This document shows positions 31,965 to 40,329 of a stretch of 64,000 nt of DNA, one piece after another. A program made the position numbers and the translations under genes. Origin of the DNA: Mucilaginibacter sp. OK283 (GTDB taxonomy: Bacteria > Bacteroidota > Bacteroidia > Sphingobacteriales > Sphingobacteriaceae); assembly GCF_900110415.1 (NCBI RefSeq), contig NZ_FODR01000012.1, positions 186,001-250,000 on the forward strand, read 5' to 3'. Numbering within the stretch: position 1 is the stretch's first letter; every line of letters begins with the position of its first letter. The notes under the pieces are model-generated. The model made no database searches. It was not told the DNA's origin and saw nothing but the letters and a program-made list of their open reading frames with translations.

Positions 31965-32207
31965 TTAGGCCAAAACCCGGCTTTCCCTGACCTGTCGCAG
32001 CAAAATTTCTTGCCCTTCTTCAAGCGACATGATACCGCCTAATTCTTTTAAAGATGGTTCATCATGATAGATGCCGTTTGGATCATTCCATGACAGCCAT
32101 TCAATCAAGTCGTTGCGCGACATTTTGTTAACCAACGCAATCAATTCAGCCTCTGACAATTCTGTTAATGATTGGTAATTGATACCGAAGTTTTTTAGAT
32201 AGCCCAT
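31965..32207 (-). CDS. Unknown small acidic protein B of a two-gene module
   Basis: The 80-residue acidic helical protein contains LSEAELIALVNKMSRNDLIE, WLSWNDPNGIYHDEPSLKEL and a C-terminal MSLEEGQEILLRQV. No domain is named with confidence. It is the first gene of the pair with 31613-31912 and lies just after the HNH nuclease gene on the same strand. The size and acidity would suit an antitoxin or immunity partner; this is only a suggestion. Confidence 0.6.
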   Translation of the reverse strand: MGYLKNFGINYQSLTELSEAELIALVNKMSRNDLIEWLSWNDPNGIYHDEPSLKELGGIMSLEEGQEILLRQVRESRVLA

Positions 32208-32276
32208 GCATAAATATAAGATGAATATGTTTGATAGTCAAGCTTTTTACAGAGAATATTTGTTGTTTTTCCCCTT

Positions 32277-33053
32277 TTATTTGCTTGCGAAAATTTCGTT
32301 ATGCAGTCTCAAAAACTCGGTTTTAGGGTAAAACTTACGCGGCTCAATAAGTGGCTTGCCATCGTAATCTATAAAGTTTTGTTTGATGGACGATACATCT
32401 TTATAGGTATAGAACGATGCGGCGATTTTGATCTTGAAATCCTCGGTAACGGTAATCATGTACTTATCAAATGCTTTGTCGTGCAAGGCATTTAACGCGA
32501 AGCCGTTTTGAGGATTTAGCCTGTTATTTTTATCCTTGCTCCAAGGCGCAATATGGCTGGCCACCAAAAGGCCGGGTATGCTAAGCCCGGTTATGCAGCA
32601 TTGGTTATTATAGTTTGATAATACCACGTCCCTGAAAATGGATTGATTTAACCGCACCTTAACCGTCCTGGTTGTTTCCCGACCTTCGGTTTCCTCGTAA
32701 TCATCTAAATTGATATTGTAAATTTTTTCGACTGTCGTATGAGTTTTTTGGGCGAGCAGAACTTCCCCCTCCATATATTTCTCGTCCCAGTTTTGCAAAT
32801 ATTCATTCCAAACAACTTTATCCAGTTTGCTGGCATTGCCCATGCCTTTAATGCCGCGCTGTTGTAAAACAGGGTCTAAACTGGCAAAGTTCACAAGCTT
32901 CAGGGCCACGGCTCCGGGTTTTCTGCCAATTAAATCTGCCAACGCTTTAACCTGTGGATTGCCCTGGTGTATTTGACCGAAAAGCAACTTGCTGTATAAG
33001 TTGATTGCTAAAGTTAGTTCTTCTTTTGTCCAGAGCGTTTGGCCTTCTTTCAT
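32277..33053 (-). CDS. HNH endonuclease (HNH_2 type)
   Basis: The protein is 258 residues. The N-terminal half is a helical DNA-binding-like region with RKPGAVALKLVNFASLDP. The C-terminal half carries the nuclease core: CCITGLSIPGLLVASHIAPW (His167) and LNPQNGFALNALHDKAFD (Asn183, His191), as in HNH_2-type putative restriction endonucleases. It is divergent from the Vsr gene with a 142-base AT-rich gap and upstream of the two small unknown genes. It may belong to the defence island or be an independent nuclease. Confidence 0.85.
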   Translation of the reverse strand: MKEGQTLWTKEELTLAINLYSKLLFGQIHQGNPQVKALADLIGRKPGAVALKLVNFASLDPVLQQRGIKGMGNASKLDKVVWNEYLQNWDEKYMEGEVLLAQKTHTTVEKIYNINLDDYEETEGRETTRTVKVRLNQSIFRDVVLSNYNNQCCITGLSIPGLLVASHIAPWSKDKNNRLNPQNGFALNALHDKAFDKYMITVTEDFKIKIAASFYTYKDVSSIKQNFIDYDGKPLIEPRKFYPKTEFLRLHNEIFASK

Positions 33054-33195
33054 GGTTGGTTATCTTCTGTTCGAAAATACATGTTTGTTTATGATTTACA
33101 TATTTCAATGAGAATCTGCGTAAGTGAAAACATTATATGATAAATTACATTATAAATTGGGGACTCATTCGCTAAAATAAGCTCATTTTTATTTT

Positions 33196-33612
33196 ATGAC
33201 CGATATACATTCAGCTCAAGTTAGAAGTTATAATATGTCTCGGGTTAAGAACAAAAATACCAAGCCTGAGCTATTAGTTCGAAGGTTTCTTTTTTCGAAA
33301 GGCTATCGTTATCGGTTACACGACAAAAAGCTTCCGGGAAAGCCTGATATTATTCTTCCAAAATATAAAACGGTAATATTTGTTAACGGTTGTTTTTGGC
33401 ACGGGCATGAAAGCTGTAAATATTACACTATTCCAAAAACGCGAACAGAATGGTGGATAAAAAAGATTAACGGCAATATTTTTAACGATAGATTGGTTCG
33501 AGATACATTAAAAAAATCAGGATGGAAAATCGTTGACGTATGGGGATGCGAATTGAAAAGCTCCTTGATTCATAATACGTTAAATAATTTGATAGAAAAA
33601 ATTTTACACTAA
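33196..33612 (+). CDS. vsr: Very short patch repair endonuclease-like protein (Vsr)
   Basis: The 138-residue Vsr-fold nuclease has MSRVKNKNTKPELLVRR at the N-terminus, the catalytic Asp51 in GKPDIILP, His69 in FWHGH, and zinc ligands Cys66, His71, Cys74 and Cys118. In E. coli, Vsr nicks T:G mismatches made by deamination at Dcm sites. Next to an m5C methyltransferase that role fits, but in gene sets with GHKL ATPases such nucleases may act in restriction instead. It is the first gene of an AT-rich plus-strand array, 102 bases before the methyltransferase. Confidence 0.92.
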   Translation: MTDIHSAQVRSYNMSRVKNKNTKPELLVRRFLFSKGYRYRLHDKKLPGKPDIILPKYKTVIFVNGCFWHGHESCKYYTIPKTRTEWWIKKINGNIFNDRLVRDTLKKSGWKIVDVWGCELKSSLIHNTLNNLIEKILH

Positions 33613-33714
33613 AGTCAATTTTTTATTGGGGCTATTTATGTAAAATTTTATACATTTATAGATTTTTGTTTACTTTTTCCATACTTTGGTATAAAATTTA
33701 AGATAACCTGAACT

Positions 33715-34791
33715 GTGTCTCAAAAAGATAGTAACTTAAAGGCGGTCGATTTTTTCTGCGGAGGCGGGGGTATGAGCTATGGAATGCTTCAAGCGGGCAT
33801 AAAAGTAATAGCAGGAATCGACTATGAATTGAAATGTAAAGAAACATACGAAGCAAATATTACTGGTGCTGAATTTATTGCAGCAGACGTTTTTGATTTG
33901 AAAGAAGAAGATCTTGAAAAAAGATTAAATTTAAAGAAAAATGACGACGAGTTAATTCTTATTGGCTGCAGTCCTTGTCAATTTTGGAGCATTATTAATA
34001 CAGAAAAAACCAAATCTGAAAAGTCCAAAAATCTTTTGAAAGAATTTACAAGATTTGTTAAATACTTTAATCCGGGATACGTTGTTGTCGAAAATGTTCC
34101 AGGCGTGTTACGTAAAAAGGAAGAAAGTGGATTACAGGACTTTATTGAGTGGCTTGAAAGAGAAGAAAATGGCTATAAAGTACATTTCAATGTGCATAAT
34201 GTAAATGATTTTGGCGTTCCACAGAGCAGAAAGAGGTTTACACTTATAGCTAATAGAGTCACTGATAAAGAGATTCAACCATTAAAGCTTGATGGGAAAA
34301 AAAGAACAGTACGAGATGTATTAGGTCCGGAAAATGGCTTTCCGGAAATCAAACCTGGTCATACAGATACTACTCCTTTTTTGCATTCCGTTATGAAGTT
34401 GGGCGAAATCAATCGGGAACGATTATTACTTGTGGAAAAAGATGGTGGAAATAGATTTGGTTTTGCCGGAATCCCTCATTTACAGCTACCTTGTTTTGTG
34501 GGAAGAGATGATTCGTTTAGAGATACATTCGGCCGATTATGGTGGGATCGACCATCGCCGACAATCACAACAAAATTTTACAATATATCGAATGGACGCT
34601 TTGTTCATCCACAAGAAGATCGCGCGCTTTCTTTGAGAGAGGGGGCGGTTTTGCAGTCTTTTCCGATGGGTTATAAATTTTTCGGAAAAGGAATTGATTC
34701 TATCGCAAGAATTATTGGCAATGCTGTACCGCCCATTTATGCACAATCAATAGGATCAGCGATTAAAAAAAATTCCTATGCCACCCTTTAG
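33715..34791 (+). CDS. DNA (cytosine-5) methyltransferase
   Basis: The 358-residue m5C methyltransferase has a GTG start at 33715. Motif I is DFFCGGGGMSYGM (12-24), motif IV is GCSPCQ with the catalytic Cys88, motif VI is ENVPG (126-130), motif VIII is QSRKRF (170-175), and motif X is GNAVPP near the C-terminus. The target-recognition region is between 175 and 320, and the sequence it recognises cannot be read. It probably marks self DNA. Its last 14 bases overlap the start of the ATPase gene, showing translational coupling. Confidence 0.94.
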   Translation: MSQKDSNLKAVDFFCGGGGMSYGMLQAGIKVIAGIDYELKCKETYEANITGAEFIAADVFDLKEEDLEKRLNLKKNDDELILIGCSPCQFWSIINTEKTKSEKSKNLLKEFTRFVKYFNPGYVVVENVPGVLRKKEESGLQDFIEWLEREENGYKVHFNVHNVNDFGVPQSRKRFTLIANRVTDKEIQPLKLDGKKRTVRDVLGPENGFPEIKPGHTDTTPFLHSVMKLGEINRERLLLVEKDGGNRFGFAGIPHLQLPCFVGRDDSFRDTFGRLWWDRPSPTITTKFYNISNGRFVHPQEDRALSLREGAVLQSFPMGYKFFGKGIDSIARIIGNAVPPIYAQSIGSAIKKNSYATL

Positions 34792-37684
34792 GACCAAAGC
34801 GAGAGCTGTAGATTTACTTGGAAAAGGGCAGATAGCCGATTTACCTACGGCAATTACAGAATTATGGAAAAATGGGTTTGATGCATATGCAGACAACCTA
34901 ACCGCTGAAATTTATCTAAAGGGGTATAAAGATTTAATTGAGCCGATATTTGTAATGACCGACGATGGAAAGGGTATGTCCAATAAAGACATATTTGACA
35001 AATGGTTGGTCCTCGGTACAGATTCGAAAAGTAGAACGGGTGGCACCGACGAACAGGGAGCTGATACATTATGGAAAAAACCAAGAATTAAGGCTGGCGA
35101 AAAAGGTATAGGAAGACTTTCAGTTGCTTTTTTAGGATCACCAATGTTGATGCTTACAAAAAAAATAGGGTACAAACTCCAGGCGATGTATTTTGACTGG
35201 CGACTGCTTGAAAATTTCAACCTGTTCCTCGATGATATACAAATACCGGTTTTTGAAATAAGTACCATAGACGAGCTAAGAATAAAATTCGATTCGTTGA
35301 AGAAAGAATTCTTAAAAAATTTTGAAAAAACAAAAGACTCTGATGGTAATTTGATATGGGAAAAAGCTCAAACTGATTTACGGGATACTATTGTTACTGA
35401 TACTAAAAAAATTAATTTACCGAATTTTTTTGAGGAAGAGCTCTTGCATGATATTATTGACCTTGTTGATGATCACGGAACAAAATTTGTAATATTTCAA
35501 CCTGAAGAACAGATTCTTAATCTTATAAATCTTAACGATAATAATGATAATGCATTTGTTCAAACTAGTTTAGCTGGCTTTACTAATCAATTTAAAGATA
35601 AAAGTGAAAGGTTGCCAATAAACACTTTCTTCCCTATTCATAGGGAAGTTGGAAACGATACGGATTTTCTTAATCAGAAAGGCAACTTTTTCACTCCTGA
35701 CGATTACAATTTAGCCGATATCATAATTGAAGGTGACTTTGATGGCAATGGTGGCTTCATAGGAAATTTAAAAATTTATAATGAAACGATTCCTTACAAG
35801 TTCTCCAATTCGAGAAAAAAAGATAGTAGAAGTTATTATGGAGCATTTCCTATTAAGTTAGGATATTCGCAAGGTAACTTTAACGAATCAAAACTTGACA
35901 GAATATTATATGACAAAATAAGCAGTAAAGTTGATCGATACGGCGCTCTATATCTTTATAGAGATGGATTTAGGATATTACCATATGGTAGGACAGAATA
36001 TGATTTTTTAGAATTTGAGAAAAGAAGATCAATGCGAGCCGGTACATGGTTTTTTAGCCACAGACGCATGTTCGGGTTCATCGAGTTGGAAAGAAATAAA
36101 AACGAATACTTGAAGGATAAATCTAGTAGAGAAGGCCTAATCAATAATGCTCCATACCGTGCTTTCAAAAATGATTTAGAAGCGTTCTTTATTGATCTTG
36201 CGAAAGAGTATTTCAGTTCAGAAGCAAAAAAAAATGTATTTCTGAATAAGAAAAACGAGTTAAAAGATCAATCTGAAGCAATAAAAAAAGATAAAAAACG
36301 AGAAACAGAAGCAAAAAAGGCATTCTCAAGGAGCTTAAAAGAATATCCCAATAGATTTAAAGAATATCAGCAACGTTATAAAGGGTTGCTTCAAGATCTA
36401 CAATTAAAGCTGAATAATTCCAAAATAGTCTATCAGGAGTTAGAACATCTTTTGGAGGAGCTTCAAAAGCTTGATCTTGAATTTAAAAACTTAATTCCTC
36501 AGATATCTAAAGCCTATAAGCCAACGGATCTGCAACTGGATAGACTTTACAAATATGAGGACGAACTCGTTAACTTTAACGATACAGTAAAAAAAGAAAG
36601 TGAAAGCTTATTAGCAAAGGTTCAAAAGGAACTTCAGATTAAGGAGTTAAAAATAGAATTTGTTAAACAGTGCAGTAGGTATCAAGCTGAGCTTGAAGCT
36701 GCGCTATATAGTAATAAGGGGTATTTAGATGATAAATTCCGATCAATTTCTCGAGAATTCGAAAATAAGTCATTATCTATTTTAGACGATTTAAAATTTA
36801 GTAAAGAAAATTTAGAACGTTCGATAACGACGAAAGAAGATGTGATTAACAATTCGCTAAATATCAAAGAAAAATTTGATGTTCTTCTTGAGCGGATCAA
36901 TTCAGAGATTACTCCGTTAGTTGAACACGTAAGGAGGCTTTCATTTGACATAGATGAAGAGCTAGTTCAAGGTGCATATCGAGCTGAATATGAAAATATT
37001 AAATATCAATGGGAACAAACTAGAGATGCAGCGCAATTGGGAATAGCAGTAGAGATTATAGATCATGAATTTAATGTCCTTTATTCTCAGATCAATTCGG
37101 TAATAGACAAATTAGATTCTGAGATGCCTCAAAAAGCAAATTCTCTTTTTAATAATCTAAAACGGTCTTTCAAAAGTCTTGAGGATAAATATGGATTATT
37201 ATCGCCGCTATATCGAATATCGGGCGTTAGTGCAAAAACTATAACTTGTAAATCACTTTTTGAATACCTTGAGGATTTTTTTGAAAGAAAAATTCACGAA
37301 GAGGCAATCAATTTTTCCGCTTCAAAAGCGTTTCTAAATCATAGTTTGGAAATCAAAGAGCCTGTCATTCATACAGTGTTTATTAACCTTGTAAATAATG
37401 CGATTTACTGGTTAAGAGCAGTAGACGAGAAGTTAATTTTCTTTGACTATATAAAAGCAACTGGAGAGATTTTGATTATGAATTCCGGTTTAAAAATCGA
37501 AGAACGACGAATAGAAAAGATTTTCGACCTTTTTTATTCGAACAGACCTGGCGGACGTGGCATCGGATTGTATTTGTCAAAACAAAGTTTGGCAGATAAT
37601 TATTTTGATATTTATGCAACCAATGACCCCGAATATAATAGGCTAAATGGAGCTTGTTTTGTACTTAAACCTATTACCTTTTAA
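34778..37684 (+). CDS. Two-headed GHKL ATPase (MutL/MORC-like N-terminus, histidine-kinase-like C-terminus)
   Basis: The protein is 968 residues. The N-terminal GHKL ATPase has the N box TELWKNGFDAYAD (Glu28, Asp35), G1 TDDGKGMS (62-68) and G2 GEKGIGRLS (107-115), as in MutL, Hsp90 and MORC families. A transducer-like region follows to about 470, then long Lys/Glu coiled coil (about 480-740). Near residue 763 VEIIDHEFNVLYSQI resembles a kinase H box, and a second HATPase follows with INLVNNAIYWL (near 867) and GGRGIGLYLSKQ (near 925). I infer an ATP-driven DNA or complex remodeller that also signals to the receiver protein encoded next. Confidence 0.85.
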   Translation: MPPFRTKARAVDLLGKGQIADLPTAITELWKNGFDAYADNLTAEIYLKGYKDLIEPIFVMTDDGKGMSNKDIFDKWLVLGTDSKSRTGGTDEQGADTLWKKPRIKAGEKGIGRLSVAFLGSPMLMLTKKIGYKLQAMYFDWRLLENFNLFLDDIQIPVFEISTIDELRIKFDSLKKEFLKNFEKTKDSDGNLIWEKAQTDLRDTIVTDTKKINLPNFFEEELLHDIIDLVDDHGTKFVIFQPEEQILNLINLNDNNDNAFVQTSLAGFTNQFKDKSERLPINTFFPIHREVGNDTDFLNQKGNFFTPDDYNLADIIIEGDFDGNGGFIGNLKIYNETIPYKFSNSRKKDSRSYYGAFPIKLGYSQGNFNESKLDRILYDKISSKVDRYGALYLYRDGFRILPYGRTEYDFLEFEKRRSMRAGTWFFSHRRMFGFIELERNKNEYLKDKSSREGLINNAPYRAFKNDLEAFFIDLAKEYFSSEAKKNVFLNKKNELKDQSEAIKKDKKRETEAKKAFSRSLKEYPNRFKEYQQRYKGLLQDLQLKLNNSKIVYQELEHLLEELQKLDLEFKNLIPQISKAYKPTDLQLDRLYKYEDELVNFNDTVKKESESLLAKVQKELQIKELKIEFVKQCSRYQAELEAALYSNKGYLDDKFRSISREFENKSLSILDDLKFSKENLERSITTKEDVINNSLNIKEKFDVLLERINSEITPLVEHVRRLSFDIDEELVQGAYRAEYENIKYQWEQTRDAAQLGIAVEIIDHEFNVLYSQINSVIDKLDSEMPQKANSLFNNLKRSFKSLEDKYGLLSPLYRISGVSAKTITCKSLFEYLEDFFERKIHEEAINFSASKAFLNHSLEIKEPVIHTVFINLVNNAIYWLRAVDEKLIFFDYIKATGEILIMNSGLKIEERRIEKIFDLFYSNRPGGRGIGLYLSKQSLADNYFDIYATNDPEYNRLNGACFVLKPITF

Positions 37685-37697
37685 ATATATCACATTT

Positions 37698-39293
37698 ATG
37701 GCATCCCGGTTATATCATCAAACAGCAAATAAAATTATAATGGATTCGATTAAATCCGTTGTATTTATCGATGAGAAGGCGCTTGAGTTTTATAAGAAAA
37801 TACCGAAGGTGCTTGAACCGGAAGAAAGACTATCAATCAATTTGTTAAATAGATTTAAAAAAAGAGGAGCCTCACTCGCCGTTCATAAATTCAATTCCAG
37901 CGATATAAGCAATGTTGAATTAAAAAAATATCTCTTTGATAATAGAGATTTAGTTCTGCTTGACTGGGAACTTGATCAGGACTACGTTGTAGGTAAAGGA
38001 TATTCGTTAAAGCTATTATCGGATGTCGTATCCACATCTCACCTTCATTTTTGCGCCATATACACATCCACGATTAGGGACGCTGATGTATTCGATAATA
38101 TAATCTCTTTTTTTTCTGGTAGAACATCTGTGCAATTTGAGGAAATCCGTGATGCTTTGTCAGAGCACGAAGATGGCCTAAGGAAAGTGCTTAATAGGGT
38201 GGATTTATACGATCTTTCCAAAAATTCAAGAGTTATTCCTGAGCTAAATAATTTAGACAGGGGTCTGATTGGCGAGATAAAAGCAGCAACGGGCATTAAT
38301 GATTTACCTCGTGCTTTAAAATATGCAAAAATAGCGTTTAGCGATTTAATCAAATCTGAAATTGAAAATTTACAACCCGACATTGTAGATAGAAATAATC
38401 AAATAATTGTCATAAATAACACTATCATAACTTTAATAAAGAAGAATCACAATAAAGATCCTGAAAATTTAATTCGAAGATTATCAAGTCAAGTTTCAAT
38501 ATCACAAAACAGTTTTACTCAACTTTTGGGTATTGAAATGCAAAACGTTTTTGCGAAAAAAGGTTCATTTATTGACGCTAATTTACTGAATGTTTCTCTT
38601 GAAACATTTTTATACCATCGCAGTCAAATGTCAGGCGCTCACGGAGATTTGCCATTTGAAATCTTTATGAAAGAACTATTATTGGCACACGCAAAGTTAA
38701 ATTTACGGAGTGAGAAGTTGTCAATTTTAGATAGTACGTTTTTAACGTCTATTTCCCCGAAAAAGCCAAAAGCAAGTGATTCAGAGATTGCCAAGATTAA
38801 TACATTCTATAATGGCTCTATATTATCTGAAGACAGGACAATAAATTTTGGAGACATATTTCATTATGAAAATACTACATACTTAATGTGTATAACTCCG
38901 CTTTGTGATTGTTTGTACCCTAACGACAATATAAAAAATAAATTTTATTTTGTAAAAGGCCAAAAATTCTCAACGATTCAAGAACCTATTGCGCTTGGTG
39001 ACGAAGCATTTATATCATATGTCGATGAGGCTACCTGTATATCGTGGGCCGGTATTGGTAAATCTACAAAACAAGATAAACACAAACCGATATATGTCAA
39101 ACCACTTCAGTTGTATATACCTAACAATAACATTATAAATTCTACGCTATCTGTTTTAGATTGGTTTGAAGGTGAACCTAAACCAATAACACTTACGTAT
39201 AAATTTACCTTACGCCAGCAATATGCTCAGCGAATTGCAAATCACGCATTTGCGCATCCTATAAGGGTAGGTGTAGATTTTGTAAAAAAATAA
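37698..39293 (+). CDS. Receiver-like protein with unknown C-terminal domain
   Basis: With the start at ATG 37698, 14 bases after the ATPase stop, it has 531 residues; the frame opens at 37647 inside the ATPase gene, which is less likely. The N-terminal ~150 residues look like a divergent response-regulator receiver: acidic residues after strand 1 (VVFIDE, Asp25) and after strand 3 (LVLLDWELD, Asp84, Asp89 or nearby). The long C-terminal part is unknown. It includes YLMCITPLCDCLYPND, a Cys/Asp-rich element. Partner of the kinase-like ATPase by position. Confidence 0.7.
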   Translation: MASRLYHQTANKIIMDSIKSVVFIDEKALEFYKKIPKVLEPEERLSINLLNRFKKRGASLAVHKFNSSDISNVELKKYLFDNRDLVLLDWELDQDYVVGKGYSLKLLSDVVSTSHLHFCAIYTSTIRDADVFDNIISFFSGRTSVQFEEIRDALSEHEDGLRKVLNRVDLYDLSKNSRVIPELNNLDRGLIGEIKAATGINDLPRALKYAKIAFSDLIKSEIENLQPDIVDRNNQIIVINNTIITLIKKNHNKDPENLIRRLSSQVSISQNSFTQLLGIEMQNVFAKKGSFIDANLLNVSLETFLYHRSQMSGAHGDLPFEIFMKELLLAHAKLNLRSEKLSILDSTFLTSISPKKPKASDSEIAKINTFYNGSILSEDRTINFGDIFHYENTTYLMCITPLCDCLYPNDNIKNKFYFVKGQKFSTIQEPIALGDEAFISYVDEATCISWAGIGKSTKQDKHKPIYVKPLQLYIPNNNIINSTLSVLDWFEGEPKPITLTYKFTLRQQYAQRIANHAFAHPIRVGVDFVKK

Positions 39294-39319
39294 TTATTGG
39301 TTATCAGCTATAATTGACA

Positions 39320-40144
39320 ATGTACGGTTTTTGGGAAAACAAATACATTAACACCTACTATTACAGTAATGTCATTGATAATATCCTTACTGGAGATGTT
39401 GAGCTAATTGGGTTTATATCTGACTTTTTCAATGATAATTATGAGTTTTTAAAGCCATTTCAAAAATTTAGCGCACTTCATCAATTTATACAATATATTA
39501 TCTTCAGATTTCTGTATGAAGACATGACCAATCATGATGAAAAGGTATTTGAGTTGTTTAAAATAGATGGCAAACTTCCGAGACTGTATGCAGAACGGTT
39601 ATTAGATGAGTACGGTATTGGGTATAGTTTTGATGAGTTTGAAGAGACTGCTCCCATAAATTATTTAAAGATAGAAAGATATCACGACGATTTAATGCTT
39701 GCTGGATACTTGGAAGAGCTTTGTGAGAAAATTAGCCATGAAGTTTTTTACATACTTTTTAATAACAGAGACCTACTGATAAGGTTCAATCAAATAGTGG
39801 CTGATCATGTAACCGGGCTCGATGGCGGGTTTTTTGACGAGGAACATGATTGTAATTTGGGCAATCTTTTTAAGTCACCGGGAATGCTTAAAAGGGTTGC
39901 AATTCCTAATTGGTGTAAGGAAGCGGTATATTTTAGAGAAAAAGGTCGGTGTTGTTTATGCGGAACTGATATTACGGCTCTTTTAAGATCTAATAATAAA
40001 AGGCATTTTGATCATATGGTACCATTGTTCTATGGTGGGATAAATGATGTTTCTAACATTCAATTGTTATGCGCTATTTGTAACTTAAAGAAAGGAAGAA
40101 AAGATATTGAAACATCTAACTTTTATTTTAAGTGGTATGAATAA
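39320..40144 (+). CDS. HNH endonuclease with unknown N-terminal domain
   Basis: The 274-residue protein starts at ATG 39320 (a TTG two codons upstream is a weaker alternative). The first ~190 residues are helical, acidic and unrecognised. The C-terminus is a classic zinc-bound HNH: CCLCGTDI (near 211), HFDHMVPLFYGGINDVSNIQ and LCAICNLKKG. It cuts DNA non-specifically or near a target in such systems. It closes the plus-strand array begun by vsr, lying 26 bases after the receiver gene. I infer it is the effector nuclease. Confidence 0.88.
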   Translation: MYGFWENKYINTYYYSNVIDNILTGDVELIGFISDFFNDNYEFLKPFQKFSALHQFIQYIIFRFLYEDMTNHDEKVFELFKIDGKLPRLYAERLLDEYGIGYSFDEFEETAPINYLKIERYHDDLMLAGYLEELCEKISHEVFYILFNNRDLLIRFNQIVADHVTGLDGGFFDEEHDCNLGNLFKSPGMLKRVAIPNWCKEAVYFREKGRCCLCGTDITALLRSNNKRHFDHMVPLFYGGINDVSNIQLLCAICNLKKGRKDIETSNFYFKWYE

Positions 40145-40164
40145 ATTTCTAATGTTCCCCCCTT

Positions 40165-40235
40165 TTCGCGTTAGGGATTGAAATGGATACCGGCCCGAGC
40201 CTAAGGCCTTGCAGGCGTATGAATGTAAAGCCCGG
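40165..40235. repeat. Dispersed intergenic repeat, copy 2
   Basis: It begins TTCGCGTTAGGGAT and contains GCAGGCGTATGA and AAGCCCGG, clearly related to 4121-4192. It lies 21 bases past the last island gene. Confidence 0.6.
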
Positions 40236-40329
40236 CGACGCTTCTACCAGCGGCGAACGCACGGAATAGAGGCAAGAGTCAAGAATCAAGAGTTAAGACT
40301 TTTTTGGGGAAGGGATTGCTATTGCATTG

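Noticed and set aside
33196..40144. Prophage or integrative element
   Set aside because: No integrase, phage structural gene, tRNA target or flanking att-like direct repeat was seen.
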